From contig NC_134510.1 in assembly GCF_027942865.1 (NCBI RefSeq), positions 28,003,163 to 28,067,162 on the forward strand: DNA of 64,000 nt, written 5' to 3'. This DNA comes from Odontesthes bonariensis. Taxonomy: Eukaryota; Chordata; Actinopteri; Atheriniformes; Atherinopsidae. Numbering within the stretch: the first letter of the stretch is position 1; the number at the start of each line of letters is the position of its first letter. Made by a program: the position numbers and the translations under genes. Positions 23,301 through 35,204 of the stretch are shown one piece after another. The notes beneath the pieces were generated by a model. It worked only from the letters and a program-made list of their open reading frames with translations. It made no database searches and was not told the DNA's origin.

Positions 23301-26300
23301 TCCTGATGTATATAGGTTTTTTATTTGTTTTAAACCCCTATCATACCAAACTGAAAATGTGGGGTCAGAAAGAGACGGAAGAAACAAATGAAACAAATGT
23401 CAAGCGGCTTGAAGATGAGGCATCAAAAAACTCAAAGCGCCTTCTAAATTGAAACCAGATTTTCAGTGTGTTAAGAAGAACTTGATTCTTGGTATATAAA
23501 GAGGGTCTTACAGGTAGTGAGGAAAAAGGTGGAGTGAACGATTTAAACCAATAACTAATTTTTTGTATGTGAGCAGCCCAATAATAGGCTTGAAAATCAG
23601 GCAAAGCAAGTCCACCACTGAGTCTACATCTTTGCAATAATGTTTTGTGGACCCGAGGAGGTTTCTCTTTCCAAATAAAACCACTGATCAACCTATCCAA
23701 GGAATCAAAAAATACTTTTGACATATAAAGAGGAATAGACTGAAATAAAAAAAGGAATTTATGTAAGATGTTAATTTTGACAACATTGATCCGACCTAAA
23801 AGGGAGAGAAAGAGGAAGTTTACGGAAACTCTGGAAATCAGATGTAGTTTTTGTAACAAGAGGCAAAAAGTTAGCAGAAGCAAGGCCAGATAAAGAACGT
23901 GTCACATTTATACCTAGGTATTTAAATCCTGTGAGACTGAGTTTGAATGGAAAGTCTGAATGTTGAAGACCACAACAGTAATGTTTATAGGAAAGCATTC
24001 ACGCTTTTCCAAATTCAATTTGTAGCCTGAAAAGGAGCTGAAGTTGTTTAAGATATGCAAGGCAGTGGGGACAGAAGTAGCGGGCTTAGATACATATAAC
24101 AACAGGTCGTCCGCATATAAACACAATTTATGCTCTGTCCCATTTCGAGAAATCCCTGTAAATGAGGGGGAAACGTGCAAGGCAATAGACAAAGGCTCAA
24201 TTGCAATGGTGAAAAGCAAAGGCGACAACGGGCAGCCTTGACGTGTTCCCCGCCCAAGAGAGAAATAATCTGAGTATATATCATTAGTATGGACACTGGC
24301 TTTGGGAGATGCATAGAGGAGACGAATCCAGGAAACGAATGTATCACCGAAACCAAACTTCTTCAAAACCGCAAACAGGTAATCCCACTCAACCCTATCA
24401 AACGCTTTTTCAGCGTCAAGGGAAATAACCATTTTGGGTATATCAGAAGAATGCTTTGAATAGATTATATTGAAGAGGTTGCGCGTATTAAAGAATAACT
24501 GACGTCCCTTGACAAAGCCATTTTGCTCCTCAGATATAACCAAGGGGAGGGCTTTCTCCAAACGAATAGCAACCAACTTGGCTAGCACCTTTGCATCTGC
24601 ATTTAACAAGGACAGCGGTCTGTAAGAACCACATGAAGTCGGGTCCTTGTCCTTTTTGTGAAGTAAAACTATAGTAGCCTATGTCAATTTTGGAGGTAAA
24701 GCTAAAGATTAGTTAAACATGGCCAATAATAGTGGTGCCAATTTTACTATAAACTTTTTATAGAATTTGATGGGAAACCCATCAGGGCCAGGAGCTTTGT
24801 TAGACTGCAGCACTTTTATTGAATTATCACTTTACTATGTAAAAGTAAGCGTTCAGCTTCTTTGGTAGAACTTAAATCAATCTCTGATTGAATACCCATA
24901 CGCTCTTTAAATGATTCTGGTGAGGGACTTATGGCATATTTTTGATCAAGCTTAGCAAAGGTTGTTGCCAATTCAGTAAGCCTTGAGTTATTTTATTAGA
25001 ACGAGATGTATAGTAAATTATTTGTCCTCTGAGACAGGCCTTGAGTGTCTCCCATAACAACGAATGAGAAGTGGAGTCATTCTTATTAAACACCAGAAAC
25101 TCATCAATGGCATTAGAAATAAAGTCACAAAATTCCTCATCTGCCAATAAGAGAGAATTAAACTGCCACAAAGGTCGGCTACGTTTGTAGGAAGTTAACT
25201 GAATATCTAACAACAACGAAGCATCTGATATCATTATAGTCAAATAATCAGAGAGAACTACACATGGATTGAGAGCCTGGTCGATAAAAAAATAATCAAT
25301 TCTGGAATAAGAGTGATGCACTTCAGAAAAGAAAGAATTTTTTTTACTGGTTGGGTTTCGGGATCTCCATGGATCAATAAGACCACTCTGCCTCATGACG
25401 TCAGAGAATGCTTGGGCCATTAAAGATTTAGTTGAATTCCGGGAATTCGATCGGTCTAACTCTGGATCTATGACACAATTTAAGTCACCCCCTAAAATTA
25501 GCAAATGAGAATCCAAGAATGGGAGGCTACTCAATAACCTATTTGCAAACTCAGCATCATCAAAGTTAGGAGCGTATATATTCACTAGAAGAACCTTTTT
25601 CTGCATTAATATTCCAGCAACTATTACATATCTGCCATATTTATCAGCTATGACATCAGTGGGCGTGAATTGTACTGTTTTATTAATCAAAATGGCTACC
25701 CCTCTTCATTTAGAATTAAAACCTGAATGGAAAACTTGATTCATCCAAGAGCAACGTAACCTATCATGATCCTTGATGCGAAGATGAGTCTCTTGTAAAA
25801 AACCACCGAGGGTTTTAACCGCTTGAGGTGGGAAAAAACTTTTGATCTTTTAACAGGGTGGCCCATGCCCCTGATATTCCAGCTAATGAAACGAAGAGAG
25901 GTGCCTGGTCCTTTCACAGTGGGGTCTACAGTGGTATTAACCATTTAAGAAAATGAAAATAAGAACAACCATAAAGAGCTGAGATGGACCTCCCCCCAAC
26001 CCAAACCCAAAAGTAAACCCATAACGAAACAACACCCAAAGTCTCCATACAAACAAAACAATGGAGACACCAGAGCTATACACTAAATAAAACGTGAACT
26101 CGGAGAGAAAGCAGAGCGAACAGATACAGCAGTGTATTTAACAAAAACCGGCTAATAACCCCCCCCAACCTCCAAATCAAAATAATAATATGTGCATTAT
26201 TATGCCACTTTAAGATTATTTTTATTATATTGCAACAAGATTGAGAACCGCAAAGTCCCTATATAATGGAGAAAAAAAACTACACAACGATAAATATCAA

Positions 26301-28915
26301 TATAGATGCTCAGGAGCATTACCAATTTCTAAACTGAGCGGCATGTAAACATATCTTTAATATCTACATGATGTAGACATCAAGTCTGAATGAATATTAA
26401 GAACGCTATATTCACCCGAGCACAGGGTTCACTCAGAAATCAAAGTCTGAACATATTGCTTTGCATCCTCAGCTGCCGTAAACTTTTTTACAACTCTATT
26501 GTAAGTAATGCGCAGCTGCGCTGGGTAGAAAAGTCCATATCTGATCCCTTCGATACCACGAAGTAGCCGCTTTACCTCATTGAAGGCTGCACGAACCCGG
26601 GCAACCTTAGCAGTGTGATCCGGAAAGATTGATAGTCCCGGTAGTCCCGGCTCCGACTTTAATCCGCTGGCGCTCCCTCGCACAACGTAAAGTGTAGGAA
26701 CAAGTAGGCCTATCTCTAAAGTTTATACCTTTTTTAGGATAACTACTTTTCTCAGAATAATAGCACATTGCTATTACTGAATTAAACCTAAAATATTAAA
26801 TAAATAATCTTGTTGGCACTTACTGCAATTGTAGAGAAGATTCAGTTCCTGAACATCCCTATTACTAATTCCCAGTTTTTGACCAATCACGTCCTGGAAT
26901 TTTGGATCTTTGGTGATAATTGTTGGGCCATTTCCATTCGTGAATGCATTTTTGATGTAATGCATCACTGACCAGTAGTCGTATGGGACTCCGTGGGTGG
27001 TGCGTTCATCACTGCCGACCTTTCTGAAATTACGCTCTGTTCCTAGATGACACACGTAAAAGCTACGCATCAATTACAGAAAAGTGACAATTTATAACAA
27101 AATGATTAATTTATTGTTGATTTGTAAAAACTTTTTAAAATGTATTTATTAACTTGTTGATTTGTGTAGATAGTGTAAATCTTGACACACGAAAAAGAAA
27201 ATGTTATAATGACAGTGTGAAACCTTCTAAGACATTGTCCAACACAATTGTGACAAATTCGTCTCTGTCATATCTGGACTGTTCATGGTGGAAGCCAAGT
27301 GCATGAAGAATCTCATGTTCAACAATGTGAATAAATTCACAGCCTCTCCCGATGGAGATGACCTGTCCATTGGGTACTACTTTTCCAATAACAGAAGAAC
27401 AACTAAATGGAAAAGGGAAAAAAATATTATTGGTCATTTTCATAACATTACGCAATCAAGTCAAACAAAAGCTTAATTCATCAGAGCAGGTGCAGAACCA
27501 TCAAATGCAAAAAAATGCTTTAAAATCATCATTATGTCTTTTCAAAGCCGAACAGAAAACATTTGAAACGTGTTTCACTTTTTTCTTCAATACTTTGCCA
27601 AAATGGCAGAGGGTTGTCTTTAACAAACAAAACAATTAAATCTGGAAACCTAAAAACAAACAAACCAAAAAACATACCCGTTTAACTTTTGTACAGAAAT
27701 GTAATAGTCCTCTGAGACTCGTGGTGTGAAGTCTATGCATGACTTCAGCCTGAAACTGTCAAAGGCTTTCAGGATGATCCCTCTAGCATTCAACTCTTTC
27801 AGATTTAATGAGGAATGGTTCACAGAGACAGAGAGAGAAATGTTACCCAATTTAGAAAAATAGATGAACAAATAGTCAAAGCTTTCATTAAATCCTAGAG
27901 GATGAGATTTATATGTGGCTTTACACAATTTATCAATGTAAGAAAACAAGCTTTCGTTACGCTAACTGAACTTACTGAACTTTCACAGGGTGTAAAATCA
28001 TGTAATAATCACTGTCATCATGAAGCAATTCAACTTCAATAAATAACCTCTCAGAGGTGTTCTGCCAACAAATATACATATTCTAAGGGATCATTCAAAA
28101 CATAATATTCACCAAGGTCTTCGTCAAACTCATATGGGACTGGGAGTGTCCACAGTGGGACCTTCACGGTAGAGCCACTCCTTTGTGTGTTTACAGGCTA
28201 AGACAGTAATGGATGTCACAGAAAATATTTTAAGACATGTTCATCATAATAATGTATATTCATTATAACTTTATAATAATATACCAAACATACTAAACTC
28301 ACCATCAAAGTGTCGTCATTTAAGAAATCTGTGATGAAGAAATAGAATATTAGAGTGTTTTTATTAGTGAAGTCAATACCTAATTAAAGGGGCATTGACT
28401 TATTCAAAATTTGCTGAACAATCTCACCACTTCTATTTAATGAAATTAACAAGTTTAACATCACCCGTGTTTGCTTCTGCAATGTCCAATGCTTCACCAA
28501 TGTCTATGGAAAAAGATGAGAAGCTCCTTTATAATGTACAACTGATTCATCGAAAATCAGGTGAAAGTACATCAATAAAATGGTAGAATGATAAGCAATT
28601 CTACTTACCCACAATCTTTAGTCCATTCTGGAAAAATATGGTAGGATTTAAAAAGGAAAATACCTCACATCAATAAATAAAATGATGTTAGAAAGAAATG
28701 ATTGAGCTCTTTGTGATCAAGATTCAGTAGCATTTCAAACTTTTCTGATAGTGTGAAGTTGTAAATTTAATCAGATTAACATTGTATAGTACCCCCCCTC
28801 ATGCTTGAAAAATGGTAAGTAATGACAGTAAAACTGATAAACTTACTTGATTCTTGAGGACTGCAGATAAAACTGCCCGGCTCACCATGAAAAAAAAGAA
28901 GCATTTCATCATCAT
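17389..28915 (-). CDS. Meprin-like astacin metalloprotease, gene B (chimeric, apparently intact)
   Basis: Exons: 28915-28847, 28627-28609, 28503-28465, 28328-28303, 28197-28113, 27795-27678, 27402-27224, 27042-26824, 20749-20588, 20446-20216, 20103-19651, 19532-19356, 18782-18677, 18532-18488, 17467-17389. They sum to 2007 nt, in frame, 668 aa. Order: signal peptide, propeptide, astacin domain (zinc site [19 protein letters not shown], Met-turn SVMHY), MAM, MATH, a Thr/Pro-rich linker (exons 13-14), and a hydrophobic tail ending in LLVLMLLAA with no cytoplasmic part. Mammalian meprins have an EGF-like module before the membrane; I see none here. Exons 1-6 and the 5' part of exon 7 follow gene A almost base for base. 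The rest of exon 7 and exons 8-15 follow gene C. Intron 8 (about 6 kb) carries an L1-type LINE. Between exons 14 and 15 lie two dead exon copies that must be skipped. Confidence 0.88.
17771..17815 (-). pseudogene. Dead duplicate of the meprin B linker exon
   Basis: This 45 bp stretch is a second copy of exon 14 of gene B (18488-18532) with intact splice signals. Read in the phase used by the gene, it hits TAA after the Thr run (PPTTT then stop). Using it would truncate the protein before its hydrophobic tail. The partner terminal exon, 17389-17467, is intact. Confidence 0.75.
18105..18183 (-). pseudogene. Dead duplicate of the meprin B terminal exon
   Basis: Homologous to the terminal exon 17389-17467 and encodes a similar hydrophobic tail ([13 protein letters not shown], then stop). 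The acceptor that reads GTAG in the good copy reads GTCG here, and no other AG is nearby, so it should not be spliced. It pairs with the intact linker exon 18488-18532. Confidence 0.65.
21189..21805 (+). mobile_element. LINE 5' fragment with ORF1-like frame
   Basis: Plus-strand DNA absent from the matching place in gene C intron 8. The frame from 21465 reads [20 protein letters not shown] then [13 protein letters not shown]: a short cysteine pair, a coiled-coil-like stretch and a basic end. I recognise this as the N-terminal protein of a common fish non-LTR element. An upstream ATG at 21421 is in another frame, so it is broken. Confidence 0.5.
22126..22725 (+). mobile_element. 600 bp TIR element carrying a helicase fragment
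   Basis: Inserted in L1 ORF2. Its ends are TAGCCTGG and CCAGGCTA (perfect inverted repeat), and it is flanked by an exact 9 bp duplication GGGCTGAGG (22117-22125 and 22726-22734). Removing it restores the L1 frame ([10 protein letters not shown] continues into [10 protein letters not shown]). The superfamily is unclear; 9 bp duplications are typical of MuDR-like elements, and Merlin also makes 8-9 bp. Confidence 0.75.
22341..22496 (+). pseudogene. RecQ/DEAD-like helicase N-terminal fragment
   Basis: The 51 aa frame ends at a TAA and contains [16 protein letters not shown] followed by [12 protein letters not shown]: the Q-motif-like stretch and Walker A motif (GFGKS) of RecQ-type helicases. 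The ATG at 22319 is out of frame with it. Only the first motif survives; the rest of the helicase is absent. Confidence 0.7.
26429..26683 (-). pseudogene. L1 ORF1 protein C-terminal fragment
   Basis: The 84 aa frame includes [15 protein letters not shown] and [11 protein letters not shown], the signature of the L1 ORF1 C-terminal domain (RNA-binding chaperone). The coiled-coil part is missing because the element is 5' truncated. Confidence 0.7.
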
Positions 28916-28951
28916 GGTGTGCTTTGGTCTAACAAAACAGGTTTTTCAATC

Positions 28952-29468
28952 TGTTAGCCTGGTTCTTTTATTGGAAGCCCAAGAACAAGTTGGAGCAGTC
29001 TAGTCAAACAAAGTATTTATTGGAGGTCACAAGTTAAGTATCAGCGCTCGACATGGAGAGACAGAGTCCTCGCATGAAATCCGTCCGACCAAGTCCCGAT
29101 ATCCGGAAACATTTCATATTTATGTTCACCTTTATCTCACAGAGGTTGTACCTACACTTGACAATGCATCATTGAACATTTGATGTGAGCAGGCCATCCA
29201 CCGTCTTCGTCATGTTCTTTGGATGTGATAAGCGATGTGTGTATGTGAGTGTTGTTTCAGGCGTGCATCTACTGTACCAGACCTATCTGTCCTAATAGAG
29301 ACGCTTTATCTGACCCAGTTATTTTATCCCGCTACGTTATCTTAAAGTGTTGGACATACAATGCGTTTGTATGAGCAGAGTGTACACGTACAAACTAGGA
29401 ACATAGATTATTTAGTGAACTACAGAATATAAATACATAAAGTCTAAGAATAAAGCCGATTTATAACA
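28952..29468 (-). mobile_element. Insertion next to the meprin B start, possible solo LTR
   Basis: 517 bp present here and absent from the matching position upstream of gene A. Its ends are TGTTAG and TAACA, an inverted pair as in LTRs. No clean target duplication is visible and no protein is recognised, so the type is uncertain. Confidence 0.45.
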
Positions 29469-30945
29469 AAACATTTCAGCAAACAATATGAACAATGTTA
29501 GGGTTTTAAGATAAAAATCTCATTGGAGGAGTTTCACCTTGAAAACTTGAAAGGCCAGATGGAGTAAAAATGGTTTATGTAGCTTTAACACTACAAAACT
29601 CTACACAGCATACTGGTCAGCAACAGTCTTTAATCAGAAGCCCTCTCAGCTCCACCACAATAGGGACAGGTACAGCAGGTAAAGTAATTCCTTCCAGGGC
29701 TCTCTAGTTTTGAATGCAGGCAAGAGTGAGACGATGCATGTTTTCGATGTTTCCCTCCTCCACCACACCTGATTCAAGCGATCAGCTCGTCATCAAACTC
29801 ATTTTTGGTGAGTGAAAAAGCCCAATTTATTTTGTAATGGTCCTTTAAAAGAGTTAAAAGCTGTCCTGTGCGCTCATATCTTTATATCATGAAGCTCCAG
29901 AATGAGATCAAGTCATATTTAGGCAGAAATCACCTCTCAGTAACTATAGTATGCCTTCTATCAGTTTTTCACAGGTGAAAACTGATTGAAAACTGCAAAA
30001 CACATCCAAACCCGAGAAGCAAATACTAAAGGGCCCAGATCAGATAAAAAACAATGCAGAGTCACGAGGATCTTTATTGAAACCCCACCAATGAATCATA
30101 TTCATAATAGTCTAATTTCCAAGAACATGGCTACACAAAGTCATCAAACAAAGCAAGCACATAGAGGCACGTCTGTACGTAATTGCCATGTCTGACTTCG
30201 CTACAAAATGCTCTTCTTTTGGCCACAGTTGTAATAATTACGCAAAACAAATGTTGAACTTTAGAGGAGACACACCTTTGCTATAATTACATTATAATGC
30301 AGTTGTGTGTATCTGCATATTATGGCCGTTTAATGCAGAGAAAAGCAGACGGTTTTGCGCTACCGCTCATACGGGCTGGTATGAGGAACACTGGTAAGAA
30401 ACTGGAAGGGACTGATGAGGGGGACACGGTAAATACCTGTGCACATTCTGCAAATAGGTGGAGTTGTTATGTGACAATGTGAGCGGACAGCAGCTGGTGT
30501 CTTTCAGCCTTCAGGATGAAGTGGAGACGATAAACTCAGAAAGGCCCCTTAAGCCTGTCAGAAAGCTTCCATACTTGGAAGATGAGCTGTAGACCAGACA
30601 CGATGTTAGATTTTTAGTTTTGCTTTTTTTGTGTGCGTGTATGTGTGTCTTGGTAAAAAAACATGATAGTCATTATTTTTTACCCTTTTTTTACCCTTAT
30701 GAATTTGTTGCTACTGTCTGAGTTGCATGGGTCCTTGGGTAGCTTCAGGCTGCTCACTGACGTCATCAAAGGTAAGTGTGTTTCCCTGCTCCCATGTGTT
30801 CGGTTCATTTTCATCTGACGTCAGTGATTGAGGGTAACATATTTTTGGGTATATTTTATCCAGGGAAGGATCTTTTGCCTTCACTGGACAAGGCTCACAT
30901 GTCTCGGGAATGGGTGGAGCAAAGAACAAGTTCCCAGCTTCATTA
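29469..30945. other. Duplicated spacer without a recognisable gene (copy 2)
   Basis: Second copy of 7146-8650 with small indels. The 61-codon frame seen there recurs at 30297-30482. No domain recognised. Confidence 0.4.
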
Positions 30946-30949
30946 TAAG

Positions 30950-31360
30950 GGACCGAGCAGTGAAACTGCAAGGACCCTATTGTATCTGTACTATTTCTTA
31001 TTATTCCGTCCGTCTTCCGTCCGTCTTCCGTCCGTCTTCCGTCTTATTCTATGTAAAAGGTGTTCGAAAACTCTTGAAATTTTGCAAGCACCACCTGCCA
31101 GTCGACGACATGAAAGAATCTAAACTTTATATTTTTGGGAGTCGATTATTGACTCTGTAGCGCCCCCTACGATGCTTAAAAGTGGTACCTCCATTGGGCT
31201 TAGTTTCACGTGGGGCGACAAAATTCGGTACACTCATTCATGATGCCCAGACACACAAAAAAGTCTCATGCTGCCATGGTCTCACATCCACAGGAAGGTG
31301 GCCATTTTGGAAGGAAAGTGCGTTTTCGTGCCCATTTCGCCCGATTCCACGCCTTGCATA
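30950..31360 (+). repeat. Unclassified interspersed repeat, truncated copy
   Basis: Same start phrase as 8655 (GGGACCGAGCAGTGAAACTG). Only the first part remains before the LTR at 31361; about 150 bp of the family resumes after 38175. Confidence 0.55.
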
Positions 31361-31761
31361 TGTAACAGGGGCTATTTAGGTAGGCCGGTAGCAGGCAGGA
31401 TCCGTCCTTTCTCTTCCTCTGCCGGGTCATTGGGAACTCAGCAGGGGTGGAAAGTAACGAATTACATTTACTCACGTTACTGTAATTGAGTAGTTTTTAT
31501 GAGTAATTTGTAATTTTCTGAGTAGTTTTTGAAATGTGTAATTTTTACTTTTACTCGAGTACATTTTGACCCAAGTACTTTTACTTCGCTACATTTGAAA
31601 CCCCTCACGTTACTGAGTAAAACAAATATTGATGGTGAAAAATTAAATGCGGGCGGAAATTTAAACAGCTGTCCCGGCCGGAACTGAAAGTCAATTGCGT
31701 GGCCTTGCCTTGCGCGCGCCCTTTTTCATCTGGTGTGGTGGATCTAGTTGCGCTTTGGAAG

Positions 31762-34700
31762 ATGGCTGTTGCTAACGTAGACGTCGTGGAGACTTTGGAG
31801 GAGGAAAGGTCCGAAGAAGACAATGAGGTTACACATTCTGGAGGAGACGAAAGCCAGAAAAACCCGTGGCCATATTTAGAGAATTTTTTCGTTTTCAAGC
31901 GCATGAAAGGCAACACTCACTGTGATTATGCAGTGCAAGATGTGCCTGCCAGCCAAAACGGAGCTTTCGGCTTTCAGAACATCGACATCAAACCTACGAA
32001 AGCATGTGGTGGTAAGTTAGCGCATGTGTTTTTCTCTCTTACATCCCAAACGGTTTATTTATTGTTTTTTTGTGCTTCCCATGTAAGCACAGTGCCTTCA
32101 TGATATTATTATTTTCCACCCTGATCAAGTGAAGCAGACGAAGGAATAGCTAGCTCGCCTCACATTTTAAAAACTTGCTTTAGTGATCAGCCTGAAATTA
32201 TAAGGATGCAGAACTTTTAGTTTTCAAATGGTCTCTTAATAAATCAGCTTGTATGTTGGGTATAAGTACGCTCTTTGGTTGTTAGCCGTTGCCTAGAAAT
32301 TCGCTTGTTTGGAGTGGATATAGCTCATCAAAAGTATGGGTGGGTTGGGAATGCAAGCGTTGCAGGTATTGATGTTTGCTAAATGTGACAATAAATTAAA
32401 TGGGGTGATGGTTTTGAATATTTGGAGTGAGGGGAAATAATAGACTACACCACATCAAGTAATTTTATTTGGCGAGAATTTGGCGAGCGATCACCTAGCT
32501 ATTCTCTTCTTTACTCGTTTCCATCAGCCCACAGAACGTTAGCTCCCTCTAGAGGAAGCTAACGTGTAGCCCTGTCACATTCAGTTTGAAGGAGTTCCAT
32601 CTTTTTACCTGAGACTGCATTTATGCAGCAATTGACCGACCCCCTTCTGAACAACTCAGCTTTGCTGTAGTTTTTTTTTTTAAAAAAAGACGGAATTGCT
32701 GTATTTAATTTAATAATTAAATTAATTTAATGCTTAGCTAACTGCAGCAATCCTACAGTAGGCCTATTACAATCTGCATTTTGTTCAAGATAACCGTGAC
32801 AGTAAAGCACTTTTTTTTTAAAAAGGATGAGATTGTTCTATCTTAAAAAATGTATTTTAAAAATAGTATTTTCTAAATATGAGTGTGCCTACGAATACAT
32901 AACTATTCTGCACCCTCTTGTATTGTGTGTTCACAGAGAAAGCATCCATCAAAGCTTGCAGTTTATAGTGCATGTTCACGGAAGTTACCACAGAAACAAG
33001 GAGGCAAAAGTCTGCAGAGCAAGTTCCCAGACAACCAGGCCAAACTTGCAGTGAGTGGTGCCATCCGTGTGTCTCAAGGGACAGTTGATCGGTTTCTCAT
33101 CAAGCTCATTTGTGAAGGTCACCATCCCTTCTCTTTGGTGGAACAGCCAGCATTTAAAGAGTTTGCTGCTGCACTCAATCCTCAGTATAAAATACTCTCC
33201 AGACCCACAGTCAAAAGCAGAATCGCTGAAGCTGCTGCTGAAATGAAGACGACGTTGATATCACATCTTAGTAACACCAATCATGTCGCTACCACCACAG
33301 ATTGTTGGTCTGCCCACCAAAAAAGCTACATAGGTGTCACATGCCATTGGATCGACGAGGAGACTTTCGAGAGAAGATCTGTCGTGTTGGCATGCAAGAG
33401 GTTAAAAGGATCACACACCTTTGATGTGCTTGCAGGTGTCCTGGATGATATCCACTGCCAATACAGAATAAGAGGAAAAGTGCTTAGAACCACCACAGAT
33501 AGTGGCTCAAATTTTGTGAAGGCCTTCTCTGTTTTTGGTGAGCAGAGCCAGTCGGAGGATGAGGATGGCGGGTCAGACTCAGACCAAGAAGGTTCAGATT
33601 CAGATGATGACGTTGAGTTTCAAGACACATTCAGAATCCTAGAGCAAGACAATGGCCTTGAGTACCAGCTCCCCAAACACCAGAGATGTGCATGCCACCT
33701 ACTCAACTTAGTTGCCACGACAGATGCTGACCTTGCTGAAAAGAAGAATGACACCTACAAGAGGCTTTCACGTGCCGCCTTTGGCAAATGCCAAGGTCTC
33801 TGGAATAAGTCAGGACGCTCGCACACTGCAGCAGAAGCTGTAGAAGACAAATGTGGTCTTCAGCTCATTCGACCCAACAAGACACGGTGGAATTCAACAT
33901 ACATGGCTGTGGAGAGAATCCTACGCATCATTAAAGAACAAGGGGAAGATGCCATCAGGCGTGTCTGCGAAGAACTGAAACTGAAAATGTGAGTGTTTTT
34001 TGTTTTTACATTTTAAAATATTTAATTAGCAAACAGTCTATAACTTTACAATTGTCATAATTCATGATGAATAAACTCAAGAGTATGATTCAAGAGTATA
34101 AAATACACAAACATATAATATAATGCAAATTCCATATGATGTAAATGCTGTTTTGTTATTTATGATTACCCTTCTATGTTACTGAAAAAAACTTAATTAT
34201 TGTTTTTTCATTTATTTATCTTGTGCAGGTTGAGTCAGGCAGAAATTGCCTTTCTGGATGAGTTCTGCTGTGTGATGAGACCAGTGGTAAGGGCCTTGAA
34301 TATTCTTCAGTCAGAGACCAACACACACCTTGGGTGGCTGCTCCCAGTGATCTCTGAATTACAGTCCAAACTGAGAAGGCATGAAGCGTCGGTCAAGATG
34401 TGCCTCCCTCTCATCTTGGCACTACAGCAAGGGGTTCAAAGGCGCTTCAGAGTCATGATGGAGGACCGAGAGCTCATCTCAGCAGCAATCCTTCTACCCA
34501 AATTTAAGACGGGCTGGACTGACAAAGCTGTAGTCATTGAAGCAGGTATGATATTTATTTTAGTCTTGTTAATTTGTTTTCTATTAGCATATACACATTT
34601 TACTTGCCACATTCATAGAAATACTAAAAATGATGTCATTTGGTGAAATTAGTTGACCATCTCCACTGTGCAGGTGTGTTTTGTTAGTGGGAGGTGGGGT

Positions 34701-35190
34701 ATTAAAGTGTAATAGTGCCAAAGTGCTCCAATATGTTATCTGATTTAGCTATCCATAGTACTCTAAGAACAAATAGCTCAGTACTTAATTTCCCTACGCC
34801 GTCTGTCATTAAACAGGACTACTGTATCTGAGGCATCACCTTGACCAGATGGCCGAGGCTGAGGTGGAGCAGGGTATGCTCAGGCAGAATTCGTCAGACG
34901 AAGAGGACTACTTCTCCACAATGAAGTCCCGCAGGTCAGAGGGTTCTGGGGAATTGGAGGGGTACCTTGCCTGTGTCTCGGAGAGCATGGACCTGCTGAA
35001 CTCCTTCCCAAACATAAAGAAGCTGTCTCTGAAACTAAACACAGGGCTTCCAGCCTCAGCTGCCTGTGAGAGGCTTTTTAGTTCAGCCGGGTTGCTCTTC
35101 ACAGCCAAGAGAGCAAGACTTACATCAAAAAACTTTGAAAATCAGCTGCTGCTGAAATTAAACAAGAGCTTTTCCGGTCTGAAGTTATAG
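31762..35190 (+). pseudogene. hAT transposase (BED finger, RNase H-like, dimerisation domain), one frameshift
   Basis: DNA transposase predicted to cut and paste the surrounding element. Exons: 31762-32011, 32937-33988, 34229-34545, 34817-35190, with GT-AG introns in matching phases. Exon 1 has an acidic start and WPYLENFFVFKRMKG, then a BED zinc finger CKMCLPAKTELSAF ... NLRKH completed by RKHPSKL in exon 2. Exon 2 carries TTDCWSAHQKSYIGVT and TTTDSGSNF (catalytic-core acids). Exon 4 ends with the hAT dimerisation motif AACERLFSSAGLLFTAKRAR. Exon 1 contains one extra base between FKRMKG and the zinc finger (near 31915), which shifts the frame. The other exons are fully open, so inactivation looks recent, or the base is an assembly error. 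Confidence 0.88.
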
Positions 35191-35204
35191 ATTAGGGCAG
35201 ATTT

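Larger units (their letters stand above)
21868..25944 (-). pseudogene. L1 ORF2 (endonuclease and reverse transcriptase), broken
   Basis: Readable in pieces in different frames. Endonuclease: [10 protein letters not shown] at the start and [14 protein letters not shown] further on. Reverse transcriptase: [41 protein letters not shown] and the active site YADDLLLY. C-terminal part: CDKCKG then GHMFFLCP (a CCHC-like group), ending at VLPN-stop near 21868. Frameshifts at about 25690, 24900, 23900 and 23400, plus the insertion at 22126, make it non-functional. The GRQL and [10 protein letters not shown] wording favours the L1/Tx1 group over RTE or L2. Confidence 0.85.
21866..26695 (-). mobile_element. 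L1-clade LINE, 5' truncated, decayed
   Basis: Minus-strand LINE in intron 8 of meprin B. Order from its 5' end: the ORF1 C-terminal part (26683-26429), a gap, then ORF2 with endonuclease (25944-24929), reverse transcriptase (24609-23914), and the C-terminal zinc-knuckle-like region running to about 21868. It is interrupted by a 600 bp element at 22126-22725. Meprin C intron 8 lacks it, so it arrived after B and C separated. Confidence 0.85.
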
